Assembly (NCBI RefSeq): GCF_035046505.1
Contig: NC_089830.1
Location: forward strand, 22,334,379 to 22,398,378
DNA length: 64,000 nt
Origin: Tiliqua scincoides
Lineage: Eukaryota; Chordata; Lepidosauria; Squamata; Scincidae
Direction of reading: 5' to 3'
Shown: in pieces, positions 1-12,200 of the stretch
Layout: the number at the start of each line of letters is the position of its first letter
Position numbering within the stretch: the first letter of the stretch is position 1
The notes under the pieces: model-generated
Databases searched by the model: none
The model's input: only the letters and a program-made list of their open reading frames with translations
What the model was told of the DNA's origin: nothing
Position numbers and translations under genes: made by a program

Positions 1-2135
1 TCACTGTCAAGCTCTTCCAGCACAGGCAGGCACTCAATGTTGTTCAGTGCTTCTTCGGTGACTACATTTTCTCTGGAATATAGCTCAGAGTAGTGCTGCA
101 CCCAGCGTTCCATCTGCTGCGCCCGATCCTGGATGACCTCGCCTGTGGCAGACTTCAGAGGGGCAATTTTCTTCTGTGTTGGACCTAGGGCCTGCTTGAT
201 ACCATCATACATCCCCTTGATGTTGCCCGTGTCAGCTGCTATCTGTATCTCGGAACAGAGCTGGAGCCAGTAGTCATTAGCACATCTCCTGGCAGTCTGT
301 TGGACTTTGCTGCGAGCAGTTCGGAGGACCTGCAGGTTGCGCTCACTGGGACAGACCTTGTATGCTGCTTGAGCTCTCCTCTTTTCCTCAATGACTGGTG
401 TCAACTCCTCAGAGTGGGCTTCAAACCAGTCTGCCGCCTTGTTGGTTTTCTTGCCGAATATGGACAAGGCGGTGTTGTAAACGGTATTCTTGAAATGTTC
501 CCATCTGTTGGATGCGTTTGCGTCGGCCGGGCCTGGAAGAGATTCCTCAAGCGCTTGTGCAAATTCCTCCACTTTTCTCTGATCCCGGGTCTTGCTGGTA
601 TCAATGCGAGGTCTTCCTTCCTTTTTCGTGTGATACAGTCGCTTTGTTTGCAGTTTCACTCTGCTGCACACCAGGGAGTGGTCAGTGTCGCAGGCAGCAC
701 CATGATAACTGCGTGTGATCTTGATGCTGGGAAGGCTGGAGCGTCTGGTGAGGATCAGGTCGAGCTGGTGCCAGTGCTTTGATCTTGGATGTCTCCAAGA
801 GACTCTATGTTGGGGCTTTGTGTTGAAGAATGTGTTGCTGACACAGAGACCGTGATGACAGCAAAACTCTAGCAGGCGTTGGCCATTTTCGTTCATCCTC
901 CCAGTGCCAAACTGACCTAAGCAAGTGGGCCATGAACTGTTATCAGCACCAACTCTAGCATTGAAATCGCCGAGGATGAACAATGGCTCTTTTACAGGGA
1001 TTTTCTTGACAGTGGTGGCCAGGTCATCATAGAATTTGTCTTTGGCTTCTGCTGGAGACGACAGAGTCGGTGCATAAGCACTGATGAGAGTGATAGGTCC
1101 TGCTGATGACTGGAGCTGCAGGGACAAAATTCTTTCACTTCCCACAGTAGGTGGGATGATGGATTTCAGCAGGGTATTCCTGACCGCAAAGCCAACGCCA
1201 TGTTCCCTGGTTTCGTTTGGTGGTTTTCCCTGCCAGAAAAATGAGAAATTTCTCTCCTTGACAGATCCGGAATCTGGCAGCCTCGTCTCTTGAAGGGCGA
1301 CGATGTCCATCTGCAGTCTGCTCAGCTCCATGTCGATGACAGCTGTTTTGCGTGCGTCGTCTATTTCTTGCAGGTCATCAGAGAAGCCAGGTGTCATTGT
1401 CCTAACGTTCCAGGTGCCCAGCTTTAGGGCAGTAGTTTTCTGTTTTCTGTTGCATGGTGCAGAGTTGTCGATCCGCTTGTCGGTTTTCACCCTAAACCCC
1501 ACGCACCCCATGAGGTTAACGGACCGTGGCGAGGCAACACCTTACTGGCTGGGGACTGCCCAGCTTAAGGCGGGCGGTAGCTGCCCAATGAGATGCAATG
1601 ATCTCTCCCACCGTCGGAAGCAGCCCCTGGCGTCATGCTCTACGCCAATCGAGCAAAGACTTATAACCGGTAAACTGCTGCTTCCCGTGTTGTGCCGACG
1701 CCGTATGGCGAAGTTGGAGTGTCCTCTCCAGTGCGCGAAGCCTGGGTAAAGAAGGTATGGAGGATAGGCTGTTACCCATGCAGCAAATCCCCCCTCTCCA
1801 CGTCGCTGGAATGGTCCAATGGAAAGGCAGAAGCCAATACGGTTGGTTCCAGCGGCGTCGCAGGAGTTGCCAGAACGTGACTGTGTTCAGCCATGAACTG
1901 CCTAAGGGACTCCGGCTCCTGATTTTGCCTCGAGGTTGACTCCTGAAGCCTTTTCCAGAACTGGATCCAGAACTGGTTGTAGCCACAAGGCAGTGGAGGT
2001 TTGAGGTCAGAGTTTCCTTCTCTTAGATGAGCTGCCTTCCTAGGCTGACGAGTCCCATCTACCCGGTGGCTGTTTAGTCGCCTCTTACGACAAGTACAGC
2101 CAAACTGAGGGCCTATTCTTAGCCCCAGCCCCCAG
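1..2135 (-). mobile_element. RTE-like LINE, 5' half (endonuclease), inverted
   Basis: The minus strand encodes an AP-type endonuclease in broken frames: near 1300-1420 QMDIVALQETRL, near 950-1090 ISAYAP and FILGDFNARVGAD, near 640-800 the DHSLVCSRV region, and leftwards a linker reaching the window edge (ALNNIECLPVLEELDS). 1500-2135 is the 5' leader. Naming as RTE-like rests on the endonuclease type and overall layout and is approximate. Confidence 0.75.
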
Positions 2136-3400
2136 GGGATCATCAGATCCTTCCACAAGGACATGAAGGGCACTGTTGTCTTCGATGGCTCCACATCAGA
2201 CCCTTTTGACATCCGAAGCGGAGTGAAGCAGGGCTGTGTTCTTGCACCAACCTTGTTTGGGATTTTCTTCGCTGTCCTGCTGAAGCAGGCCTTTGGAACT
2301 GCAACAGAAGGCATCTATCTCCGGACCAGATCAGACGGAAAGCTCTTCAACCTCTCCAGACTGAGAGCAAAATCCAAAGTCCAGCTGAAATGTCTGCGTG
2401 ACTTCCTCTTTGCCGACGATGCAGCTGTCACTACCCACTCTGCCAAAGATCTCCAGCAGCTCATGGATCGTTTTAGCAAGGCCTGCCAAGATTTTGGACT
2501 GACAATCAGCCTGAAGAAAACACAGGTCATGGTTCAGGATGTGGACTCACCTCCCTGCATTACAATCTCTGAGCATGAACTGGAGGTTGTCCATGACTTT
2601 GTGTACCTTGGCTCAACGATCTCCGACACTCATTCTCTCGATGCCGAGCTAAACAGGCGCATCGGTAAAGCAGCTACCACGTTTTCCAGACTCACAAAGA
2701 GAGTCTGGTCCAACAAGAAGCTGACGGAACATACCAAGATCCAGGTCTACAGAGCTTGCGTCCTGAGTACACTTCTGTACTGCAGCGAGTCATGGACTCT
2801 TCGCCCACAACAGGAGAGGAAACTGAGCGCTTTCCACATGCGCTGCCTCCGACGCATCCTCGGCATCACCTGGCAGGACAAAGTTCCAAACAACACAGTC
2901 CTGGAACGTGCTGGAATCCCTAGCATGTATTCACTGCTGAAACAGAGACGCCTGCGTTGGCTTGGTCATGTCGTGAGAATGGATGATGGCCGGATCCCAA
3001 AGGATCTCCTCTATGGAGAACTCGTGCAAGGAAAGCGCCCTACAGGTAGACCACAGCTGCGATACAAGGACATCTGCAAGAGGGATCTGAAGGCCTTAGG
3101 GATGGACCTCAACAAGTGGGAAACCCTGGCCTCTGAGCGGCCCGCTTGGAGGCAGGCTGTGCAGCATGGCCTTTCCCAGTTTGAAGAGACACTTTGCCAA
3201 CAGTCTGAGGCTAAGAGGCAAAGAAGGAAGGCCCATAGCCAGGGAGACAGACCAGGGACAGACTGCACTTGCTCCCGGTGTGGAAGGGATTGTCACTCCC
3301 GGATTGGCCTTTTCAGCCACACTAGACGCTGTGCCAGAACCACCTTTCAGAGCGCGATACCATAGTCTTTCGAGACTGAAGGTTGCCAATACCAATACAC
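2136..3400 (+). mobile_element. RTE-like LINE, 3' half (reverse transcriptase)
   Basis: The plus strand encodes part of the reverse transcriptase from just before the SGVKQGCVLAPTLF motif, through the catalytic FADDAAV box (about 2405), thumb and LRWLGHVVRMDD region, to a C-terminal zinc knuckle-like CSRCGRDCHSRIGLFSHTRRC-type motif, with stop at 3363-3365. The frame is open for 400 codons, suggesting recent insertion. The tail CGAGACTGAAGGTTGCCAAT ends near 3400. It begins mid-domain right where the inverted 5' half ends. Confidence 0.8.
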
Positions 3401-5469
3401 ATCCCACAAATGCCAATGATTGTCTTGTACCATCAAGACAACCCACATACAAACATCTGTGGAAAATTAGCAAAGTTTAAAATCTCCCTCTGAATAAGGG
3501 GGTGTCCAATACTCACCCAGGTGTATTTTCCAGGTGAGACAGTCAGGTTTACTGTGCCTGAAAAAACAAAAGGCAGGCAACCAGCTCAGTGCATGTCCAA
3601 AACAACATGAAGGTTGGTGATCTTGAAATCACAGGAGAAAGTTCATCATGTAATTGCTAAAAAGGGGGATCATTAATTCACTTTCTTGGAATAAAGCACT
3701 TTGAAAGATTAGACAAGTGACAACTAGAACAGGTCATGGTGTGGATACTATGTGTGCAAATGCTGTCTTCAGAAGATACTCGAAATCTGCAAACCAGGCT
3801 TCTAAAGGTTAAACTAGTAACAGGAGACTAGGGACTCAATCCTTTACTTACCTTGTGCAGGCGCTCAGCCCTATGCCGGAGTTGGGTGCTGTAAACATGC
3901 CATTAAGCATGTTTATAGCACCTGAAAAGTAGGGAGCGCTGGCGCTAGGCAGGCTCTAGTCAGGTGCCGGGCACAGCGCCGGCAAGAGGACGACACACCA
4001 CTGGGGATAAGTGAAACTGATGGCGATTGATGCAGCCTCTGGGGGGCGAGGGGAAGGGTGGAAAGAGGGTAGGAGAGGCCGAGACTAGCAGAGCCCTACT
4101 CCATCGGATCCTGAACTCCATGTTGGAATGGAAGGCTCAACATGGAGGCTCCCACGTCTGCACTGGCAAAATAGCCAGCACAGATGTGAGGAGACCCATT
4201 GCCGGGGTGAGGGCTTTCCTCAGAGGGAAGGCGATGAAAGTCCCCTTTCCCCAAGAAGACTCCCAACAGCTTCCCGGAGACCACTGGATACAGTGGTAGC
4301 CATTTGGGGAAGCATAGGACTGGGCTGCAAGGCCACGGCTAATCTAATTACAGAGAAGCACACTGGATATTCTCCTGTACTGAAAGTCAGCAAAACAGGT
4401 GAGGGAGGAGTCTGGGGGAAAGGGATGTAGATCTCTGTTTGGGGAAAGTAGGCTAAAATGACACGTAATTAAAAGAAATTGCATCAGTAACTGGAGGCCT
4501 CTTGGCCAAATTCAGTCCTTTAGACATAGTTGCCTGGGCTCCAGCAACCTAGAAGTAAAAGGGATACAGAAAAATGCCACCTGTGGCAATAACTTTCTGA
4601 CAGGTCACAAAGAAATAGTTTGGTCTCCCACCTCTAGCTCCTGTGTCATTTTCCCTTCCAGGAAAATGAGTCGCTGACCACAGAAATAGATAGTTATTGG
4701 GCAATAAGCAGCATCTACTGTTAAGAAATAGTGCCACTGTTTAGACTAGAGCTTCAACTTAAGTGATGAAAAGTTTTCTAGAGGTTTATTTCATTTATTT
4801 GAACTGGGATCATGACACTGACATGGGCAGTGCAATCCTAACTTGCCCTGGAACAGGCAGGCCAGTGGGCCTGCGCTGTATCCAGTGCAAGTTTGGGGCT
4901 GACTGTTGGCCAGCCCGGGGCAAGGAGAAATACTTTCCCTTACCCCAGGTAACACCGCAGCAATCCCAATGGGGCTACTCAGATCTGCGTCACCTATAGT
5001 GATGGCACAAATCTGAGCAGTCCAGGGTTGGCCAAAGCTGCCCAGGAACGGGGCTAGGATCCAGCATAAGTGCCAGATCCTGGCCCTGCTTCCTATTCCC
5101 CACCCACCTGCCCACAGGCCCACCCTCTTCTGCCCCTAAAAGCCTGGAAAGGCCAGTGCAAGTTCACACATCCCATGGTCTGTGTCAGCGCAGGGAGTCT
5201 GGCACACATCCTTACACTGGCCTCCCCAATTCGAATGGAGGTGCAAATGTGCTTTACACATTTGTGCTAAAGCACATCTGCGACCTTTCCGGGCCGATGC
5301 AAGGAACTTGTATCACCCCAAGGGTGCTTCAGGATTGCGCCCTCAACGTCTTTGAATGTTTCAGATATTGTCTCCTGGGTTAGACTAAAAATAGAGGAGT
5401 GGCATGTTTTACAAAAATGATGGTGGGGCAAGAAACCAACTCCCTGCCGATATGCTGCGGTGAAGCCCA
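3401..5469. other. Region downstream of the microexon gene
   Basis: No certain gene. It holds an isolated splice-bounded segment (3517-3557) and two copies of a ~500-bp non-autonomous family (about 3836-4310 and 4826-5340), recognised by GC-rich imperfect palindromes with CAATCCTA-type ends. The rest is unassigned. Confidence 0.5.
3517..3557 (-). other. Isolated exon-like segment
   Basis: 41 nt on the minus strand between a strong acceptor (TTTTGTTTTTTCAG) and donor GTGAGT. In the phase used by the microexon gene it gives Ala-Gln-stop; in another phase it reads TVNLTVSPGKYTW. It could be a 3' UTR exon, an exon of a neighbouring gene, or chance. Confidence 0.3.
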
Positions 5470-6238
5470 ATTAAATACCCTTGTTTTTATTCCACTAACT
5501 GATAATTTAATCCACCCGGAGACCCTGGAACTAGGAGTTCACTAGCCAACAATGATTGAAACTATATTTCCTGCAGGTCATTCCTGCAAAGATCTGGGTA
5601 ACATTTTCAGAGCACAGGTCCTTCTGTATGCTTTATATAGCCATCTATGTCTGTTGCTATTTGAATAGCCAGGTTAATGCAAAAGGCTGTCCCTGCGAAG
5701 AGGATGTGTAGTGCTATTCACCTCCTCTGTTCCACCTGTAGGTTGTTCTTGAGCAGGCTAAAAAGAGAAAAGCCAGAGATTACTTGTACTTATAACAAAG
5801 TTTACTTATAACAAAGTAAAAGAGATTCTCCCAGCAAGGAGAGTTTGCAATTCTCACCTTGTAAGTTTCAGGCTGAGACTCAGGAGGCTAAAATATGGGG
5901 GGTGGGAAACAGGAATTACTTATGTTTTAAAATAACCAAAAGATGCAAATATCTTCATGATACAATGCAGTTTTTCACCTTGTAAGTTGCAGGCTGAGAA
6001 CTAGGAGGCTAAAAGAGAAAGTGAGACAAAAAAGGAATTACTTATATTTTAATATACACAAAAGATGCAAATATCTTCAAGATAGGACATAATTCTCACT
6101 GTGTAAGGTTCAGGCTGAGACTCAGGAGGCTAAAAGAGAAAAAACAAACAGGAATTACTTATAACATAACCAAAAGCTGCAAATATCCTCATGACACAAT
6201 GTTGTTCTCACCTTGTAAGTTTCAGGCCAAGACTGGGG

Positions 6239-6295
<57 letters not shown>

Positions 6296-9200
6296 AATTA
6301 CTTATGTTTTACTATAACCAAAAGATGCAAATATCCTCATGATAGGTCGTATTTCTCACCTTGTAAGGTTCAGGTTGTTCCTGAAGGGGCTGAAAGAGAA
6401 ACATACCAGGAATAACATATATCCCAACTAAATGAAAAGATGCAAATCCCTGTATCTTCATAACATGATGCAATTCTCACCTTGTAAGGTTCAGGTTGTG
6501 CCTGAAGGGACCGAAAGAGCGAAAACCAAGAATTACTTATGTTTTAATATAACCAAAAGATGCAAATATCCTCATAATAGGATATACAGGAGTCCCGTCC
6601 CCCCCCCATCCACTTATGTGTGGTTCCCTGCATCCCCAGTCCCATTACCTTTGTCTCCTTTGCAGTCAACTAAGCAGGTCTCTTCCTATTACCAAACATT
6701 ATAAGCATGCAAGCTTATAGGAGGACAAGCAGGCAGGCAGCCTGAATGCTAAAGAAGAGTAAGTGAATGTTAACAGGAAGCAGGAAGCAGAAAGCTCACG
6801 TGCTTATAGCATTTGGTAAAAGGAAGAGACATCCTTGCTTAGTGCAATTGTAAAGAAGATAAATGAAGGTAACGGGCACCCGGAGGGAGACAGGGTTCCT
6901 CCTTATCAGCAGTTTCCAGTAGCTGTGGGTGGTAGTGAGGAACTTATTCCCCATGAATACTGGGGAATGCCTGTACTAACATATTGGGGTTCATCTTAGA
7001 TCGGTGGGGGGGGGCGCTCTCAGGAATTACAACATTTCACAAGAATATCAAAAGGCGCAAATCATGATTATAGGAAAGCAGGCTCACCTCCGGCTGAAAT
7101 TCTGGATATTCTTCAAACTATAAGAGGACAGAGCTGAATTACTACATTTTTAGATAATAAAAAAATGCAAATCTCATTTATAAGGAAGGGATGTTCACCT
7201 TTGGAGGCAGGAATTCTGGATAACCTAGAGGAGGAGGAGGCGGAGGCTAAAGGAAGAAGAAAACAAGAATTACTTCTCTTAATATAAATAATAATAATAA
7301 TAATAACTTTATTTTTACCCAGCCTCTCTCCCCGAAGGGACTCAAGGTGGCTTACAACATATTAAAAACATAATTTAAAAAACAAATAAAAACATATTAA
7401 CACATCATTAAAAAAAAACAGCAGTCAGAGTAAAAATAGGTAAAAAGAGCATAGAGCAGCAGCAAGTCATAAAAGAATCAGGCCTGTAAAAAATATTAAA
7501 AGATGTTAAAAAGATGTTAAAAGGCCAAGAACTCAGAAGGCTTGTTTAAACAGAAGGGTCTTCAGACCTTGCCGAAAGGTCTCAAGAGAGGGAGCCATTC
7601 TTAAGTCAAGGGGAAGGGAGTTCCATAGCGCTGGTGCCACTACTGAGAAGGCCCTATTTCTTGCAGCCGCCCCACGTACCTCCCTAGGCGGCGGCACTTG
7701 TAAAAAGGCCTTCTCTGATGACCTAAGAGGACGAGCTGGATTGTACGGGAGTAGGCGATCTCTAAGATACCCTGGCCCAGAGCAGTATAGGGCTTTAAAG
7801 GTCAATACCAGCACCTTGAATTGGGCCCAGAAATGAATGGGCAGCCAATGCAGCCGCTGGAGAAGCGGACTGACAGAGTCGAACCGCCTACCTCCAGTAA
7901 CCACACGGGCTGCCGCATTCTGCACTAGTTGCAGTTTCCGAACCGTCTTCAAGGGCAGCCCCACATAGAGTGCGTTACAGTAATCTAATCTCGATGTCAC
8001 CGAGGCATGGATTACCGTGGCCAGGTCAGCACGACCCAAGTACGGCCGCAGCTGGCGCACCAGCCGAAGCTGAGCAAAGGCCCCCCTAGCCACAGCCGCC
8101 ACCTGGGAATCCAGGAGCAGCTGCGAGTCCAGGTGGACCCCCAAGCTGCGGACCTGCTCCTTCAGAGGAGATAAAAGAAGGAAATCCTGTTTGCAGGAAA
8201 GGATATTCACCATTTGTGGAGGAAATGCTGGATAACCTGGAGGGGGAGGAGGCGGCAGCTAAAGGAAGAAGGAAACAAGAGTTACTTCTATTTCTAGAAA
8301 ATATAAGAGGCAAAGTTAGTGGTCACCTAATTTCCCCACCCTTTGAATAAAAAAGGGAGGAGCTATCTATTTTTTTTTAAGATGCAATAACCAGATGCAA
8401 TAAAACAATGCTCAACTCCAGTATTCTAGACCTTTACACATAGCTGTTCCTAAAAATCCATTCTCATGTCCCTAACAGGCTTTTGGATATCTCTGGCAGG
8501 AGAAGAGCCCCTTAATAAAACCATTTTTTTTAACTGATGGAAATTTCAGTAACATGTGATAAAGTACAAGGATTTAGTGATAACAAGAAAAAAATCATTA
8601 TGTTTGTATCAGGCTTCTCCTTCTATCCTATCTGTTATCTTGCTACAGTGGCTCTGCTAGGGTCAACTCCTACCCAACTTTCCAGTGCTGGTGCAGTCAT
8701 GCCAATCTGCTGCATGCTATGGTGGAGGGCAGCCATGGAGGGCTCCTCCAGCCCCTTCCTCCTTGAGGCTGTATTTTGGCTGCACCGGCACTGGAAAGTT
8801 AGATACAATTGGGACCCAAGTCCAGCATGGTTCACAACAAGGAACAATGCCTATTTTTCACCCCTGGATTGTGGCTTTCAACAAGACCACCCATTGAGAA
8901 TGATCACTCCATGCTTAATCAAAATCTGAGAATCGAGAACTTCACCCAGTACAGGTGTGGTGAATAATTGAATATCCTTCAAAAGGGGGACACAGACAGC
9001 CAAATCCAACTTATCATACTCACTGGGTAGAAAGGAACAGGGTAGGGACGATTGAAGCCAGGACCAAACTACAAAAGTAAAAAAAATATCCTATTCATTT
9101 CCACAAATATATATTTAAGAAATAAATTATACAAGCCCAGACTTTCATGGTAACATATTAATATAATACCATCACTCCACATTATAATTTACAGAGTGAC

Positions 9201-12200
9201 ATAACTGAAGCCAATCCAAATCCCTGCCCCAAAGAGCCTACAGTGTAAAGTTGTAAGAAATGTATTAAGTTTCCAATCTAAATTTCAAGACTGGGATAAG
9301 ACATCATAGGGAAAGGAGGTAAGAAGAGAAGCAAGGCCAACAAGAAAATGAATGTGAGCAAACATGGTTACTTCACTTTTATGCAGAGGTTCTCAAACTT
9401 CTTGGGAGTAAAACTCAGGAGGCAAGTCTTTGTGGAGGAGGTGCGTAAGCAGTGACATAATCCCCAGGATTGCATTGCTAATGGGGGGGGCGAAGGATTT
9501 TGTAACTCACAGGGGCTGCTGCAATTACCAGGAGGTGCAGGGAGCTCCACGCAGCCCTCCACAAGGCACCCCGAGTCTTAGAATACTGAAAATGAGCAAT
9601 CGCAAATGAGATTGCTCATTTTCAGTATTCTAAGACTTGGGGAGCCCTGTGGAGGGCTGTAGAAGGCTACACAGGGCTCCCCGCAGCTCCAGGGCATTGC
9701 AACAGCCCCCTATGAGCTCCCTTTGTCCTCCTGTTAGTGACACAATTCTGGGGATCGTGTCGCTGCCTTTCCCCTTCCCCTGCACTTAAGGAGCCATAGG
9801 CTGAGCCTCTCAGGCAGGGGCATCATGATGTCCCAGTTAGAGAACCTCAGCTTTTATAGGAGGATGAGAACTAGGGGGAGCTCTTTTAACTTTCTGGTAT
9901 TTGATATGATGCTGGAAGGAGCAAATCTAAGGGGCTCCAGTTCAGGGGATTCTTGGTTGCTGGACTCAGGTTTGGTGAAGGTCTCGATCTACTGCCTTTG
10001 CCACCTGCATTTCTGGGTCTTGTAACTCAGATGGCTCTTCCTCCCCTAAGTCAGTGTTCAGCTCACTGCCAGAAGCTGAGCTCATGACACTTTTTTGTAG
10101 ATGAATGAAAAACAGGATATAAATATATTAAAAAGCAAATACTTGAGACGTCTTGTCAGTCAGTGTATTTAACGTATGCACTTGAACACAAAAAAAGATG
10201 TTTCAGGAAAGAACATCTATTGTACTCACCTCCGGTGCCTTCTGATCTCCGAAGAACTACAAGGCAACAGAGAAAGTGAAGAGTTGAGAACTTTGACTCT
10301 TTAATATAATTTCCACGGTTTTCAGAATCCAAGGGGGGAGGGGGGGTCCGAGAATGGATACAAATGGGCCACCTGTATTTGTGTGCGTACAGAGGTGGAG
10401 GTGACTTCAGTGTTGCAATCTAAACCTTATGTGTATAGAATAGCACAGCACTCTTACGTCTTGCCTTCTGCAGAGAGTAACAGCCCAGTCCTGAGCTGCT
10501 GGGTTATGTCAGAATGCCAGATGCAAGGGAGGGCACCAGGATGAGGTCTCTTGTTATCTGGTGTGCTCCCTGGGGCATTTGGTGGGCCGCTGTGAGATAC
10601 AGGAAGCTGGACTAGATGGGCCTCTGGGCTGATCCAGTGGGGCTGTTCTTATGTTCTTATGCCCTGAGCTCCCGGACCCGGTGGCTCCATGGAGGGCTGC
10701 CGCTGGATCCTGCGCCTCCCGCGCTACCGCAGGAGGCTCCTCAGGAGAAGGGGACGTTCGTCCCCTTCCCCTGAGTAAGGGAAGCAGCCCCGCAATGGGG
10801 CTACTCATTTTAGCAGTGACCAAATGTTGCCGCTAAAGTAAAGGTGCTCATGTAGGGCGAGCAGCCCTGCACGAGCGCCTTGGATCCTGCAGAGCTCGGC
10901 TCTGCGGATCCGCCTCTTCCCCACCCCCAATACGCCTCCCCCACGCCCCTGGCCACGCCCCAGCCTCCCATTGCGCAGCCCAGCAGTCCAGGGGACCACG
11001 GAGCTGCAGAATCCAGGCGACCGCCGGGCGCAAGCCCAGTGCAAGCCGATGCTGGGCTAGCTCCATTGGGAGCCTGGCGGTAAGCCCCGCAAACGTGCCT
11101 TACGGTATGTGTGCGACTGAGGTCCATGGTGCAGAGCCATGCCACAGACCTCAGGATTGGGCTCTAAATGACTTGGCTAGTGACTGATTTCCCCCCCCCC
11201 CCAACATCTATCTGCCTTCTTTTAGCACCATCTGCTTATAATTAGCGGTGCTTGAAAATGATGTTACTTATTTTATTGAGAAGTAAGCCCACTGTGTACA
11301 GTAAGACTGGCAAGACCCTTTCTTACCAGAAACAAAGACCTCTATTCCACAGTTGCTTTTCTGTATCCTTCCCATTACCGCCCATATTTATTTTTATTTT
11401 GTTTTGCAATACAATGAAGGACTGCATTAATGTCTACAACTGATAAATACCACTGAAAGAAGGAAAACACATATTAATTAATATTGCATAGAGCTTTTGA
11501 GTTCAAAGTGCTTCACATATATAATCTTACTGTAAATCTTTTTTTTTTAAAAAAAACCCAGTAAGGTTTGTATTATTGTGGGAAACCCTGGCCTCTGAGC
11601 GGCCCGCTTGGAGTCAGGCTGTGCAACATGGCCTTTCCCAGTTTGAAGAGACACTTGGCCAACAGGCTGAGGCAAAGAGGCAAAGAAGGAAGGCCCATAG
11701 CCAGGGAGACAGACCAGGGACAGACTGCACTTGCTCCCAGTGTGGAAGGGATTGTCACTCCCGAATTGGCCTTTTCAGCCACACTAGATGCTGTTCCAGA
11801 ACCACCATTCAGAGTGCGATACCATAGTCTTTCGAGACTGAAGGTTGCCAACACACCTATCATATTGCACGCATGGGTTGAGGCTAAGAGGGAATATTCA
11901 GTAAGGCTATTTAGTATGCTCATGGCAGATTCAAACGACAGACTTCCCAATTCTTAGCTGTGTTTCTTACCCATTATGCTATATCCATTCTCAGAAGCAA
12001 AGATAGCCTTCAGGGCAGACCCCTCAGATATTTACTCTGAGCTCACCTCTTAATAGAATTAATAAGACTACCTTTTCCAGCAACACTCACCGGTCTAGAT
12101 TGTCTGAAAAATTCCTCCCAAACAGTCTGCAAAGAAAAAAAAACAAGAATTATTTTAAGCTGCACTTTAGCCTATTCCCAACAGCAACAGTGATGTATAC

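Larger units (their letters stand above)
5780..6560 (-). repeat. Tandem 121-bp exon cassettes (exons 26-31)
   Basis: First bases of exons 31, 30, 29, 28, 27 and 26 (using ancestral or shifted starts) are spaced 121, 121, about 103-112, about 148-157 and 121 bp. Each unit has the exon plus intron sequence reading AACCAAAAGATGCAAATATC on the plus strand. The irregular spacing coincides with the (GA)n expansion in unit 28. Confidence 0.85.

Noticed and set aside
401-782. Open frames on the plus strand at 300-782 and 1303-1749
   Set aside because: They are shadows of the antisense LINE endonuclease coding region.
4027-4430. Open frames of 90-100 codons
   Set aside because: They lie in a GC-rich non-autonomous element with no splice, start or family support.
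6191-6415. Frame with an Arg-Glu repeat
   Set aside because: Translation of the (GA)n microsatellite on the strand opposite to the gene.
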